A stretch of DNA of 13,134 nt from Pseudomonadota bacterium (GCA_023415035.1 JAEZLX010000141.1:1-13134); one strand, 5' to 3'. Numbered from the stretch's first letter, positions 1 to 11,158 are shown. Notes: generated by a model from the letters alone, not told the origin. Translations and numbers: made by a program.

Positions 1-25
1 GTGTGAAGGCGGGGAGGGTGGATAC

Positions 26-727
26 ATGGCACGGCTTTCCCGGCTGACCCTGCCCGGGCAGGTGCACTTCATCACCCTGCAAGGGCATGCTGCTGGGGAT
101 GTCTTTCTCGATGAGGATGACCGGCAGCGCTGGCTGGGCTGGATGGGCGAGTACGCCCGCGCGGAGCGCGTTGCGTTGCATGCCTATGTCCTGCTGCCCA
201 ACCGGGTGAGACTGCTGGCGACGCCCGAGACCGACACGGGGATTCCACGCTGGGTTCAGGCGATGGGGCGGCGTTACGGACGGCACTTCAACGACACGCA
301 CGGGCGGCGCGGAACCCTTTGGGAGGGGCGCTACCGCAGCACCCTCATCCAGACGTCGAAGTGGATGCTGCCGGTGATGGCCTTCATGGACCTGGAACCC
401 GTGCGGGAAGGTCTGGCGACGCACGCGCGGGACTTCCGGTGGTCGAGTCATCACCACTATGCCGGCATCATGCCGGATCGGTTGGTCGTGCCGCCGGCAC
501 CGTATTGGGCCTTGGGCAACACGCCCTTTGCTCGCGAGGCGGCCTATGCCGAACTGGTGCGGGAGGGACTGGACTCGCGCACCTTTTCGGCGCTGGACGC
601 CGCGGCCAGACATGGCTGGGTGCTGGGTGATGAGGCTTTTGTGGCTTCCCTGCAGAACCAGACCGACCGTCGGGTGGTTAAGCTGAAGCCGGGGCGGCCA
701 AGAAAAGGCGTGCAAGACTCGGGGTGA
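26..727 (+). CDS. REP-associated tyrosine transposase (Y1/IS200-like) homologue, probably catalytically inactive
   Basis: A 233-residue protein with the RAYT/Y1 transposase layout: the N-terminal MARLSRLTLPG motif, a VALHAYVLLPN strand, the LWEGRYRSTL segment (about 99-107) and a DLEPVREG segment (122-129) that corresponds to the family's IELNPVRAG. Active members use two histidines in an NHVH-type motif to bind metal and one tyrosine just before IELNP as nucleophile. Here those positions read N59-R60-V61-R62 and F120, so both histidines and the tyrosine are replaced while the frame is intact. The start ATG has a strong GGGGAGGG ribosome site at 11-18, 7 nt upstream. The C-terminus (RRVVKLKPGRPRKG) is basic and may bind nucleic acid. 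I infer loss of cleavage chemistry, with a possible retained DNA-binding role. The family call is firm; the function is unknown. The gene precedes gltB in the same direction, separated by an AT-rich gap. Confidence 0.85.
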   Translation: MARLSRLTLPGQVHFITLQGHAAGDVFLDEDDRQRWLGWMGEYARAERVALHAYVLLPNRVRLLATPETDTGIPRWVQAMGRRYGRHFNDTHGRRGTLWEGRYRSTLIQTSKWMLPVMAFMDLEPVREGLATHARDFRWSSHHHYAGIMPDRLVVPPAPYWALGNTPFAREAAYAELVREGLDSRTFSALDAAARHGWVLGDEAFVASLQNQTDRRVVKLKPGRPRKGVQDSG

Positions 728-733
728 TATCGG

Positions 734-746
734 CAAGTCATTGATT
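734..746 (-). promoter_or_regulatory. Putative IHF-binding site upstream of gltB
   Basis: The minus strand reads AATCAATGACTTG, which satisfies the IHF consensus WATCAANNNNTTR at every specified position. It is followed on the plus strand by an A-tract (751-757). It lies about 120-135 nt upstream of the start site predicted from the sigma-54-like element. IHF often bends DNA between an enhancer and a sigma-54 promoter, which would fit, but AT-rich DNA yields such matches by chance. I found no NtrC-type enhancer palindrome in the part of the window upstream of it. Confidence 0.35.
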
Positions 747-840
747 TGTCAAAAAAATTTCGACCAATTCGATGTGTCCCTAATTTATTTCATAAAGTTT
801 TGTTGACTCATTAATATTAATCTGACCCCAAATAAAAAAC

Positions 841-869
841 TTGGCATCCTTGTTGCGTTGCACTATGCT
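841..869 (+). promoter_or_regulatory. gltB promoter: sigma-54-like -24/-12 element overlapping a sigma-70-like -35/-10
   Basis: Positions 841-857 read TTGGCATC-CTTG-TTGCG. Against the sigma-54 consensus YTGGCACG-N4-TTGCW, the invariant GG (843-844) and GC (855-856) are present at exactly the right spacing. This predicts transcription from about 868 and a 50-nt leader. The same bases also read as a sigma-70 promoter: TTGGCA (841-846, 5 of 6), a 17-nt spacer and TATGCT (864-869, 4 of 6), starting near 876. A promoter here is likely because gltB follows and no better candidate lies in the gap. Which sigma factor is used cannot be settled by reading. Sigma-54 would suit a nitrogen-assimilation gene. 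Confidence 0.5.
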
Positions 870-917
870 CCGTTTCCCACGCAACCGCTTGTGCAGCAGA
901 ACATCAAAGGAAGCCCC

Positions 918-5645
<4,728 letters not shown>

Positions 5646-5678
5646 GCAAGAATAACATCGCCCACGAAGGATCAGACC

Positions 5679-7160
5679 ATGGGAAAAGTCACCGGCTTCA
5701 TGGAGTATGAGCGTATCGAGGAGGGCTATCAGCCCGTTCCGGATCGCCTGAAGCACTACAAGGAATTCGTCATCGGCCTCGACGACGCGCAGGCCAAGAT
5801 CCAGGGTGCGCGCTGCATGGACTGCGGTACGCCGTTCTGCAACAACGGCTGCCCGGTCAACAACATCATCCCGGATTTCAACGATCTGGTGTATCAGCAG
5901 GACTGGAAGAGCGCGATTGCCGTGCTGCACAGCACGAACAATTTCCCGGAGTTCACCGGCCGCATCTGCCCGGCCCCGTGCGAGGCGGCATGCACCGTCA
6001 ATATCAATGGCGAGCCGGTGGGGATCAAGTCGATCGAGCACGCCATTATCGACAAGGCCTGGGCCGAGGGCTGGGTGCAGCCCATGCCGGCACAGCACAA
6101 GACCGGCAAGAAGGTGGCCGTGGTCGGTTCCGGCCCGGCAGGCTTGGCGGCAGCCCAGCAGCTGGCACGCGCCGGCCATGACGTGACGGTGTTCGAGAAG
6201 AACAGCCGCATCGGCGGGCTGCTGCGCTACGGCATTCCCGATTTCAAGCTCGACAAGTCGCACATCGACCGGCGCGTCGCGCAGATGGAGGCTGAGGGCG
6301 TGGTGTTCCGCACCAGCACGCTGATTGGCGCCATGCCCGAGGGCAGCAAGGTTACGAATGATGCGACGACGGTGATCAGCGCCGAGGATCTGAAGCAGGA
6401 GTTTGACGCCGTGCTGCTGTCGGGTGGCTCCGAGCAGTCGCGCGATCTGCCGGTGCCGGGCCGCGAACTCGATGGCATCCATTTCGCGATGGAATTCCTG
6501 CCGATGCAGAACAAGGTCAACGCGGGGGACAAGCTCAAGGGCCAGATCCGCGCCGACGGCAAGCATGTCATCGTGATCGGTGGCGGCGACACGGGATCGG
6601 ACTGCGTGGGCACGAGCAACCGCCACGGCGCGCTCAGCGTGACCCAGTTCGAGCTGATGCCCCAGCCGCCCGAGCAGGAGAACAAGCCCTTGGTATGGCC
6701 ATACTGGCCGCTGAAGCTGCGCACCAGTTCCAGCCACGACGAAAGCGCAGCCAAGGGCATCCTGGCGCGCGAGTTCGCCATCTCCACCAAGGAATTCGTC
6801 GGCAAGAACGGCAAGGTGACGGGCCTGAAGACCGTCAACGTCGAGTTCAAGGACGGCAAGTTCATCGAGATTCCCGGCACCGAGAAGGAGTACAAGGCCG
6901 ATTTGGTGCTGCTGGCGATGGGCTTCGTGCACCCGGTTTCGACGGTGCTGGACGCTTTCGGGATCGACAAGGACGCCCGCGGCAATGCCAAGGCGGGCAC
7001 CGATTTCACGGGTGGCTATGCAACCAGTGTGCCGAAGGTGTTCGCCGCCGGCGACATGCGCCGTGGCCAGTCGCTGGTGGTCTGGGCCATCCGGGAGGGC
7101 CGTCAGGCGGCTCGGGCCGTGGACGAGTTCCTGATGGGCTATTCGGACCTGCCGCGCTGA
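5679..7160 (+). CDS. gltD: Glutamate synthase (NADPH) small subunit GltD
   Basis: Cytoplasmic 493-residue beta subunit that takes electrons from NADPH through FAD and passes them by Fe-S clusters to GltB. The N-terminal region carries two cysteine groups for 4Fe-4S clusters: C46, C49, C54 and C58 (CMDCGTPFCNNGC), and C97, C101 and C105 (CPAPCEAAC). The FAD-binding Rossmann motif is GSGPAG at 150-155, followed by the family motif GGLLRYGIPDFKLDK. The NADPH-binding motif is GGGDTG at 301-306. A late AAGDMRRGQSLVVWAIREGR segment is the usual C-terminal FAD-contact region. Length and motifs are complete. The start ATG has a GAAGGA ribosome site at 666-671 of the fifth kilobase (5666-5671), 7 nt upstream. 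It lies 33 nt after gltB with no terminator between them, so co-transcription is expected. Confidence 0.97.
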   Translation: MGKVTGFMEYERIEEGYQPVPDRLKHYKEFVIGLDDAQAKIQGARCMDCGTPFCNNGCPVNNIIPDFNDLVYQQDWKSAIAVLHSTNNFPEFTGRICPAPCEAACTVNINGEPVGIKSIEHAIIDKAWAEGWVQPMPAQHKTGKKVAVVGSGPAGLAAAQQLARAGHDVTVFEKNSRIGGLLRYGIPDFKLDKSHIDRRVAQMEAEGVVFRTSTLIGAMPEGSKVTNDATTVISAEDLKQEFDAVLLSGGSEQSRDLPVPGRELDGIHFAMEFLPMQNKVNAGDKLKGQIRADGKHVIVIGGGDTGSDCVGTSNRHGALSVTQFELMPQPPEQENKPLVWPYWPLKLRTSSSHDESAAKGILAREFAISTKEFVGKNGKVTGLKTVNVEFKDGKFIEIPGTEKEYKADLVLLAMGFVHPVSTVLDAFGIDKDARGNAKAGTDFTGGYATSVPKVFAAGDMRRGQSLVVWAIREGRQAARAVDEFLMGYSDLPR

Positions 7161-7181
7161 GCCGGGGATACACGAGGCCGA

Positions 7182-7210
7182 CTGCCGTGGCCCCGGGGTC
7201 GTGAGACAAT
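7182..7210 (+). promoter_or_regulatory. Putative promoter for the mla operon
   Basis: The 72-nt gap between gltD and mlaF contains GACAAT (7205-7210), a plausible -10, preceded at 17 nt by a poor -35, CTGCCG (7182-7187). Transcription would start near 7217, about 16 nt before the mlaF ATG. No convincing terminator lies between gltD and mlaF, so read-through from gltBD is also possible. Confidence 0.35.
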
Positions 7211-7232
7211 CGGGGCATCACCGCCTAGGCCT

Positions 7233-8048
7233 ATGAGTGAAACCCCTTTCATCGAGATCGACCATGTGACGTTCGGCTACGACAGCCGGCGCACCATACT
7301 GAATGACCTCTCCCTGAAGTTCGCCCGAGGGAAGGTCACGGCCGTTCTCGGGGGCTCGGGTTGCGGCAAGACGACGCTGTTGCGCCTCATCGGCGGGGAG
7401 CACACGCCCAACAGCGGGCGCGTCGTTTTTGACGGTGAGGAAATCAACGCCCGCGACAAGAACCAGCTGTTTCGCCTGCGCCGGCGGCTAGGCATGCTGT
7501 TCCAGTTCGGTGCCCTGTTCACCGATCTGAACGTGTTCGACAACGTGGCCTTTCCGCTGCGCGAGATGACGGATCTGCCGGAGCCGCTGATCCGCGACAT
7601 CGTGCTCATGAAGCTCAACGCCGTGGGTTTGCGCGGGGCGGCCGGCCTGCGCATCAGCGAGGTCTCCGGTGGCATGGCGCGACGGATCGCTCTGGCGCGC
7701 GCGATTGCGCTCGACCCCGAGCTGATCATGTACGACGAGCCGTTCGCGGGTCTCGATCTGGTGTCCATGGGCGTGGCGGCCAAGCTGATCCGCACGCTCA
7801 CCGATGTGACGGGTGCCACCGCCCTGCTGATCTCGCACGACATTCCGCAGTGCATGGCGATCAGCGACTGGGTGGTGCTGCTGGCTGCCGGCGGGCGCGT
7901 CGTGGCGCAGGGCACGCCGGATGAGCTGATGGGCAGCACCGATCCCGAGGTGCGGCAATTCGTGCGGGGTGAGCCCGACGGTCCGGTCAAGTTCCATTAC
8001 CCGGCCCCACCGGTTGCCGAGGATTTCGGCGTGGAGGCGGCACGATGA
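7233..8048 (+). CDS. mlaF: Phospholipid ABC transporter ATP-binding protein MlaF
   Basis: ATPase of the MlaFEDB complex, which moves phospholipids across the cell envelope to maintain outer-membrane lipid asymmetry. The 271-residue protein has a full nucleotide-binding domain: Walker A GGSGCGKT (40-47), Q-loop Q91 in LFQFGALF, signature VSGGMARR (144-151), Walker B LIMYDE (164-169) and switch H202 in SHD. The LFQFGALFTDLNVFDNVAFPLRE stretch and the SGGMARRIALARAIALDPELI stretch are typical of the MCE-associated MlaF/Ttg2A branch rather than of general ABC ATPases. The D-loop reads GLDLVSMGV, where many relatives have proline in place of the leucine. No strong Shine-Dalgarno is visible before ATG 7233. 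Its stop overlaps the mlaE start by 4 nt (ATGA), which indicates translational coupling. Confidence 0.95.
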   Translation: MSETPFIEIDHVTFGYDSRRTILNDLSLKFARGKVTAVLGGSGCGKTTLLRLIGGEHTPNSGRVVFDGEEINARDKNQLFRLRRRLGMLFQFGALFTDLNVFDNVAFPLREMTDLPEPLIRDIVLMKLNAVGLRGAAGLRISEVSGGMARRIALARAIALDPELIMYDEPFAGLDLVSMGVAAKLIRTLTDVTGATALLISHDIPQCMAISDWVVLLAAGGRVVAQGTPDELMGSTDPEVRQFVRGEPDGPVKFHYPAPPVAEDFGVEAAR

Positions 8049-8827
8049 TGAATTTCCTGCAATGGCTGGGCCGGCGCACCTTCGATGTCCTCGCGTCGTG
8101 GGGGCGTGGCGCCGTGTTTTTTTTCGAGCTGCTCTGCGCGCTGCCTGCGGCGTTACCGCGCTTCGGGCTGGTGGTCACCCAGATCCACGCCATCGGGAAC
8201 CGCTCGCTGGTCATCATTCTGGCGTCCGGCATGGCGGTGGGCTTCGTGCTCGCCCTGCAGCTGTACACCACCTTGACGAATTTTGGCGCCGCCGAGTCGC
8301 TGGGGCTGGTCGTGAACCTGTCGCTGGTGCGCGAGCTCGGGCCGGTGGTGACGGCCCTGCTGTTCGCAGGGCGTGCCGGCACATCACTGACTGCCGAGAT
8401 AGGCCTCATGAAGGCCGGCGAGCAGATCTCCGCGATGGAGCTGATGGCCATCGATCCGCGCAAGCGCGTGCTGGCGCCGCGCTTCCTGGCCGGCGTGATC
8501 TCCATGCCCCTGCTGGCCGGTCTGTTCTCGGCCATCGGCATCCTGGGGGCCTGGGTGGTGGCAGTCGGTCTCATCGGCATCGATGCCGGCAATTTCTGGG
8601 CCATCCAGCAAAGCGGCGTGGATGTGTGGCGCGACGTGGCCAACGGCGTGATCAAGAGCGTTGTGTTCGGCGTCATCTGCACGGCTGTGGCGCTGTACCA
8701 GGGCTACGAAACCGAGGCCACGCCCGAAGGGGTGGCCTATGCCACCACGCGCACCGTGGTGACAGCGTCGCTGGGGGTGCTGGCGATGGACTTCATCCTG
8801 ACCGCCCTGATGTTTTCGACCCCATGA
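8045..8827 (+). CDS. mlaE: Phospholipid ABC transporter permease MlaE
   Basis: Inner-membrane permease of the MlaFEDB complex, 260 residues. It shows the MlaE/Ttg2B family core RELGPVVTALLFAGRAGTS (96-114), followed by AEIGLMKAGEQISAMELM (117-134), which is the coupling region facing the ATPase. Hydrophobic segments lie at about 54-75, 98-110, 148-178, 202-220 and 236-258. An N-terminal amphipathic stretch (about 5-48) precedes them, as in MlaE structures. The start ATG 8045 overlaps the mlaF stop. A second ATG directly follows at 8048 and cannot be excluded. The length is normal for the family and nothing is missing. mlaD follows after 25 nt. Confidence 0.95.
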   Translation: MMNFLQWLGRRTFDVLASWGRGAVFFFELLCALPAALPRFGLVVTQIHAIGNRSLVIILASGMAVGFVLALQLYTTLTNFGAAESLGLVVNLSLVRELGPVVTALLFAGRAGTSLTAEIGLMKAGEQISAMELMAIDPRKRVLAPRFLAGVISMPLLAGLFSAIGILGAWVVAVGLIGIDAGNFWAIQQSGVDVWRDVANGVIKSVVFGVICTAVALYQGYETEATPEGVAYATTRTVVTASLGVLAMDFILTALMFSTP

Positions 8828-8852
8828 TTGCAACGAAAGAGAAGATCCGCGC

Positions 8853-9329
8853 ATGAGCAAGAGAAGCACCGAAATCATGGTTGGCCTGTTCGTCCTGCTG
8901 GGCGCCGCGGGCCTGCTGTTCCTGGCCCTGAAGGCGGCCAACCTGACCACCTTCGCCTCGGGCGGCGACACCTATGCCGTCGAGGCCCGGTTCGACAACG
9001 TGGGCGGCCTCAAGCCCCGTGCCGCCGTCCGCTCGGCCGGCGTGACGGTGGGTCGCGTCACCAGCGTCACCCTCGATCCCGTGACCTTCCAGGGCTTGGT
9101 CAAGCTGGAGATCAACAAGTCGGTGGCTTTCCCGAAGGACTCGTCGGCCAAGATCCTGACCTCCGGCATCCTGGGTGACCAGTACATCGGCATCGAGCCC
9201 GGTGGCGATGAAAACAACCTCGCTTCGGGCGATGTGATCACGCAGACGCAGTCGGCGCTGGTGCTGGAAAACCTGATCGGCCAGTTCCTGTTCAGCAAGG
9301 CGGCCGAGGGTGGAGCGGCCAATGAATAA
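8853..9329 (+). CDS. mlaD: MCE-domain lipid-binding protein MlaD
   Basis: Inner-membrane-anchored MCE protein, 158 residues, that forms the periplasmic hexameric ring through which lipids pass between MlaC and MlaE. One N-terminal transmembrane helix (about 8-26) follows the short cytoplasmic MSKRSTE. A single MCE domain follows (about 40-116), recognised by VEARFDNVGGLKPRAAV, AGVTVGRVTSVTLDP and AKILTSGILGDQYIGIEPGG. The C-terminal SALVLENLIGQFLF helix matches the hydrophobic helix that lines the ring pore in MlaD. It is somewhat shorter than E. coli MlaD but has all the expected parts. An AAAGAGAAG purine stretch upstream of ATG 8853 can serve as ribosome site. Its last 8 nt overlap the start of mlaA. 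Confidence 0.95.
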   Translation: MSKRSTEIMVGLFVLLGAAGLLFLALKAANLTTFASGGDTYAVEARFDNVGGLKPRAAVRSAGVTVGRVTSVTLDPVTFQGLVKLEINKSVAFPKDSSAKILTSGILGDQYIGIEPGGDENNLASGDVITQTQSALVLENLIGQFLFSKAAEGGAANE

Positions 9330-10098
9330 GCGCGCGGCCACGGCCACGCTGGTGCTCGCCGGCAGCCTGCTGGCCGGATGTGCCACCGGCCCGGGCGCGA
9401 ATCCGCGTGATCCGCTGGAGCCGTTCAACCGCAGTGTGGACAGCTTCAATACGGCGCTGGATGACGCCGTGTTCAAGCCGGTGGCCACGGCCTACCGCGA
9501 CGTGCTGCCGCAGCCGGTGCGCACCGGTGTGGGCAACTTCTTCGGCAACATCGGCGATGCGTGGTCCTTCGTCAATGCCCTGCTGCAGGGGCGCGCCCAG
9601 GCCGCGGCCGAGAGCTTCATGCGCTTGAGCATCAACACGGTATTCGGCCTGGGCGGTCTGCTCGACATCGCCACCGAGGCCGGCATCGAGCGTCAGAGCC
9701 TGGATTTCGGCCTGACGCTGGGGCGCTGGGGTGTGTCCTCCGGTCCGTACGTGGTGCTGCCCTTCCTCGGTCCGTCGTCGTTGCGCGATTCCGCCGGCCG
9801 GGTGGTCGATGGCCAGGGCAGTGTGCTCGAGATCGTCGACCACGTGCCCACGCGCAACAGCCTCTATGTGCTGGAGAAGGTTGACGCGCGTTCCGGCCTG
9901 CTGCGTGCCACCGACATGCTCGGCGGCGTGGCGCTGGACAAATACAGCTTCACCCGCGACGTCTATCTGCAGCGGCGCGACCGTCTGGTGTCGGACCTGC
10001 GCGGGGAGGACGAGGCGGACGACTACGACAACGAGAACTACGACGACGAAGAGGCCGACGCCGGCGCCGGCGAGCAGGAAACAGTTACTGACAAATGA
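9322..10098 (+). CDS. mlaA: Outer-membrane lipoprotein MlaA (VacJ family)
   Basis: Outer-membrane lipoprotein that removes misplaced phospholipids from the outer leaflet and passes them to MlaC. The 258-residue protein begins with a lipoprotein signal peptide ending in the lipobox LAGC, giving lipidated Cys20. The VacJ domain follows, with DPLEPFNRSVDSFN, FFGNIGDAWSFVNALLQG, INTVFGLGGLLDIATEAG, DFGLTLGRWGV and GPYVVLPFLGPSSLRD. I chose ATG 9322 because it gives a normal n-region (MNKR), with purine-rich GAGGGTGGAG at 9306-9315 upstream. A GTG at 9310 in frame is the alternative. The start overlaps the mlaD stop by 8 nt. The last 31 residues (228-258) are strikingly acidic, with 15 Asp/Glu, and are probably disordered. 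In E. coli mlaA sits apart from the mla operon; here it lies inside it. Confidence 0.94.
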   Translation: MNKRAATATLVLAGSLLAGCATGPGANPRDPLEPFNRSVDSFNTALDDAVFKPVATAYRDVLPQPVRTGVGNFFGNIGDAWSFVNALLQGRAQAAAESFMRLSINTVFGLGGLLDIATEAGIERQSLDFGLTLGRWGVSSGPYVVLPFLGPSSLRDSAGRVVDGQGSVLEIVDHVPTRNSLYVLEKVDARSGLLRATDMLGGVALDKYSFTRDVYLQRRDRLVSDLRGEDEADDYDNENYDDEEADAGAGEQETVTDK

Positions 10099-10184
10099 TG
10101 GCGATCCGGACACGGAACCCCGCGATGATGGGGCCAGTCCAATTCCGGGCCTGAACCGACAACCGAAAAGGGAAAGGAAACTCC

Positions 10185-10826
10185 ATGATGCAACGTCGCC
10201 GCTGGATGCAATCCGCCGCACTGGCCATGTCCGCCTGGCTTGCCGTGCCCGCCCTGCCAGCCCTGGCCGCGGAAGAGGGGCCTGACGAGCTGGTCAAGCG
10301 TATTTCGACCGAGGTGCTGGACACCATCAAGAGCGATGCCGCGATCCAGGCGGGAGACGCCGCGCGCATCGCGGCCCTGGTCGATGACAAGATCATGCCG
10401 AACGTCAACTTCCGGCGCATGACCTCGTCGGCCGTTGGCCGTTTCTGGCGCCAGGCCACGCCCGAGCAGCAGCAGGCTTTGCAGTCCGAGTTCAAGACCC
10501 TGCTGGTGCGTACCTATTCCGGCGCACTGGGCGAGGTCAAGGACCAGACCCTGAGCTTCAAGCCCCTGCGCACGCGCCCCGAGGACAAGGAAGTTGTGGT
10601 GCGCAGCGAGGTGCGCGGCAAGGGCGATCCGATCCAGCTCGACTACCGCCTGGAAAAGACCGATGCCGGCTGGAAGATCTACGATCTCAACGTGCTGGGC
10701 GTGTGGCTGGTGGAAACCTATCGCTCGCAGTTCGCGCAGGAGATCAATGCCAAGGGCATCGACGGCCTGATCCAGTCCCTGGCCGAGCGCAACAAGTCGA
10801 CCGCCGCGCCGGGCAAGGCGGGCTGA
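10185..10826 (+). CDS. mlaC: Periplasmic phospholipid-binding protein MlaC
   Basis: Soluble periplasmic carrier that shuttles phospholipid between the MlaA complex in the outer membrane and MlaD in the inner membrane. The 213-residue protein has a cleavable signal peptide with a basic n-region (MMQRRRW), a hydrophobic core and a likely cut after ALPALA (about residue 28). The Ttg2D/MlaC domain follows, with TEVLDTIKSD, DDKIMPNVNFRRMTSSAVGRFWR, ATPEQQQALQSEFKTLLVRTYSGAL and, near the end, GWKIYDLNVLGVWLVETYRSQF, which is a strong family signature. The start is supported by AAAGGAAA about 7 nt upstream; ATG 10185 and ATG 10188 are both possible. The RRRWMQ n-region loosely resembles a twin-arginine motif. 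An 86-nt gap separates it from mlaA, the largest gap inside the operon. Confidence 0.94.
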   Translation: MMQRRRWMQSAALAMSAWLAVPALPALAAEEGPDELVKRISTEVLDTIKSDAAIQAGDAARIAALVDDKIMPNVNFRRMTSSAVGRFWRQATPEQQQALQSEFKTLLVRTYSGALGEVKDQTLSFKPLRTRPEDKEVVVRSEVRGKGDPIQLDYRLEKTDAGWKIYDLNVLGVWLVETYRSQFAQEINAKGIDGLIQSLAERNKSTAAPGKAG

Positions 10827-10840
10827 TCTTGAATCTGACC

Positions 10841-11158
10841 ATGCAGGGACAAGCATCCGCCGGTTCTTCCGTGGTGGCGCTGCCGGCGCGCCTGACGATC
10901 GAGGTCGCGTCGTCGGCGCTGGCCGGGCTGGGCAGTCAGCTGCAGGCGGGGTCGGGGCATGTGCGGCTCGATGCCTCGCCGATGCAGGAGTTCGATACCT
11001 CGGCCGTGGCCGTTTTGCTCGAACTGCGGCGCCAGCTCCTGCGCCAGGGACGCGAGATTGCCGTCGAGCACTGCCCCCCAAAACTCACGGCGCTGGTGCG
11101 CCTGTACGGCGTTGATTCGCTGCTGGGCATCGCCCCGGCGGGTGCCGCCCAATCCTGA
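10841..11158 (+). CDS. mlaB: STAS-domain subunit MlaB
   Basis: Small cytoplasmic STAS-domain protein that binds MlaF and is needed for stability and activity of the MlaFEDB transporter. From ATG 10841 it has 105 residues: a first beta strand around VVALPARLTIE, then HVRLDASPMQEFDTSAVAVLLELRRQL, then a second half with REIAVEHCPPKLTALVRLYGVDSLL. The D52-T53-S54 segment corresponds to the conserved Asp-Thr/Ser position of STAS proteins. The start is uncertain. ATG 10841 has no Shine-Dalgarno, whereas an in-frame TTG at 10829 has AAGG (10815-10818) about 10 nt upstream and would add four residues (start codon plus NLT). It follows mlaC by 14 nt (or 2 nt with TTG) and closes the operon. Confidence 0.88.
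   Translation: MQGQASAGSSVVALPARLTIEVASSALAGLGSQLQAGSGHVRLDASPMQEFDTSAVAVLLELRRQLLRQGREIAVEHCPPKLTALVRLYGVDSLLGIAPAGAAQS

Larger units (their letters stand above)
728..917 (+). other. AT-rich intergenic region upstream of gltB
   Basis: This 190-nt non-coding stretch is much more AT-rich than the genes on either side, especially 740-840. It contains a perfect 12-nt palindrome ATTAATATTAAT at 810-821. It also has an imperfect direct repeat, TGTCCCTAATTTA at 775-787 and TGACCCCAAATAA at 823-835, matching at 9 of 13 positions. An IHF-like site lies at 734-746, the gltB promoter elements at 841-869, and the gltB ribosome site just before 918. The composition could reflect the end of a mobile element linked to the upstream transposase-family gene, or simply a bendable regulatory region. 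The sequence alone does not decide between these. Confidence 0.7.

Noticed and set aside
556..583. GGTGC...GCACC inverted repeat considered as an NtrC enhancer
   Set aside because: The half-sites are in the opposite order to the NtrC palindrome (GCAC first, GTGC second) and lie within coding sequence with the wrong spacing.
858..917. A longer gltB start at TTG 858
   Set aside because: It would lie upstream of the predicted transcription start, overlap the promoter, and give an unusual propeptide. ATG 918 has a proper ribosome site.
7161..7197. A possible terminator after gltD (CCGGGG pairing with CCCCGG)
   Set aside because: Only six base pairs around a loop of more than 20 nt, with no T run.
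10099..10184. A promoter for mlaC in the gap after mlaA
   Set aside because: CTGACA at 10088 has no -10-like hexamer at 16-18 nt, and no other pair with suitable spacing was found.
9292..10221. A 309-codon minus-strand open frame opposite mlaA
   Set aside because: Shadow of mlaA. The valine-rich run is merely the complement of the acidic tail codons.
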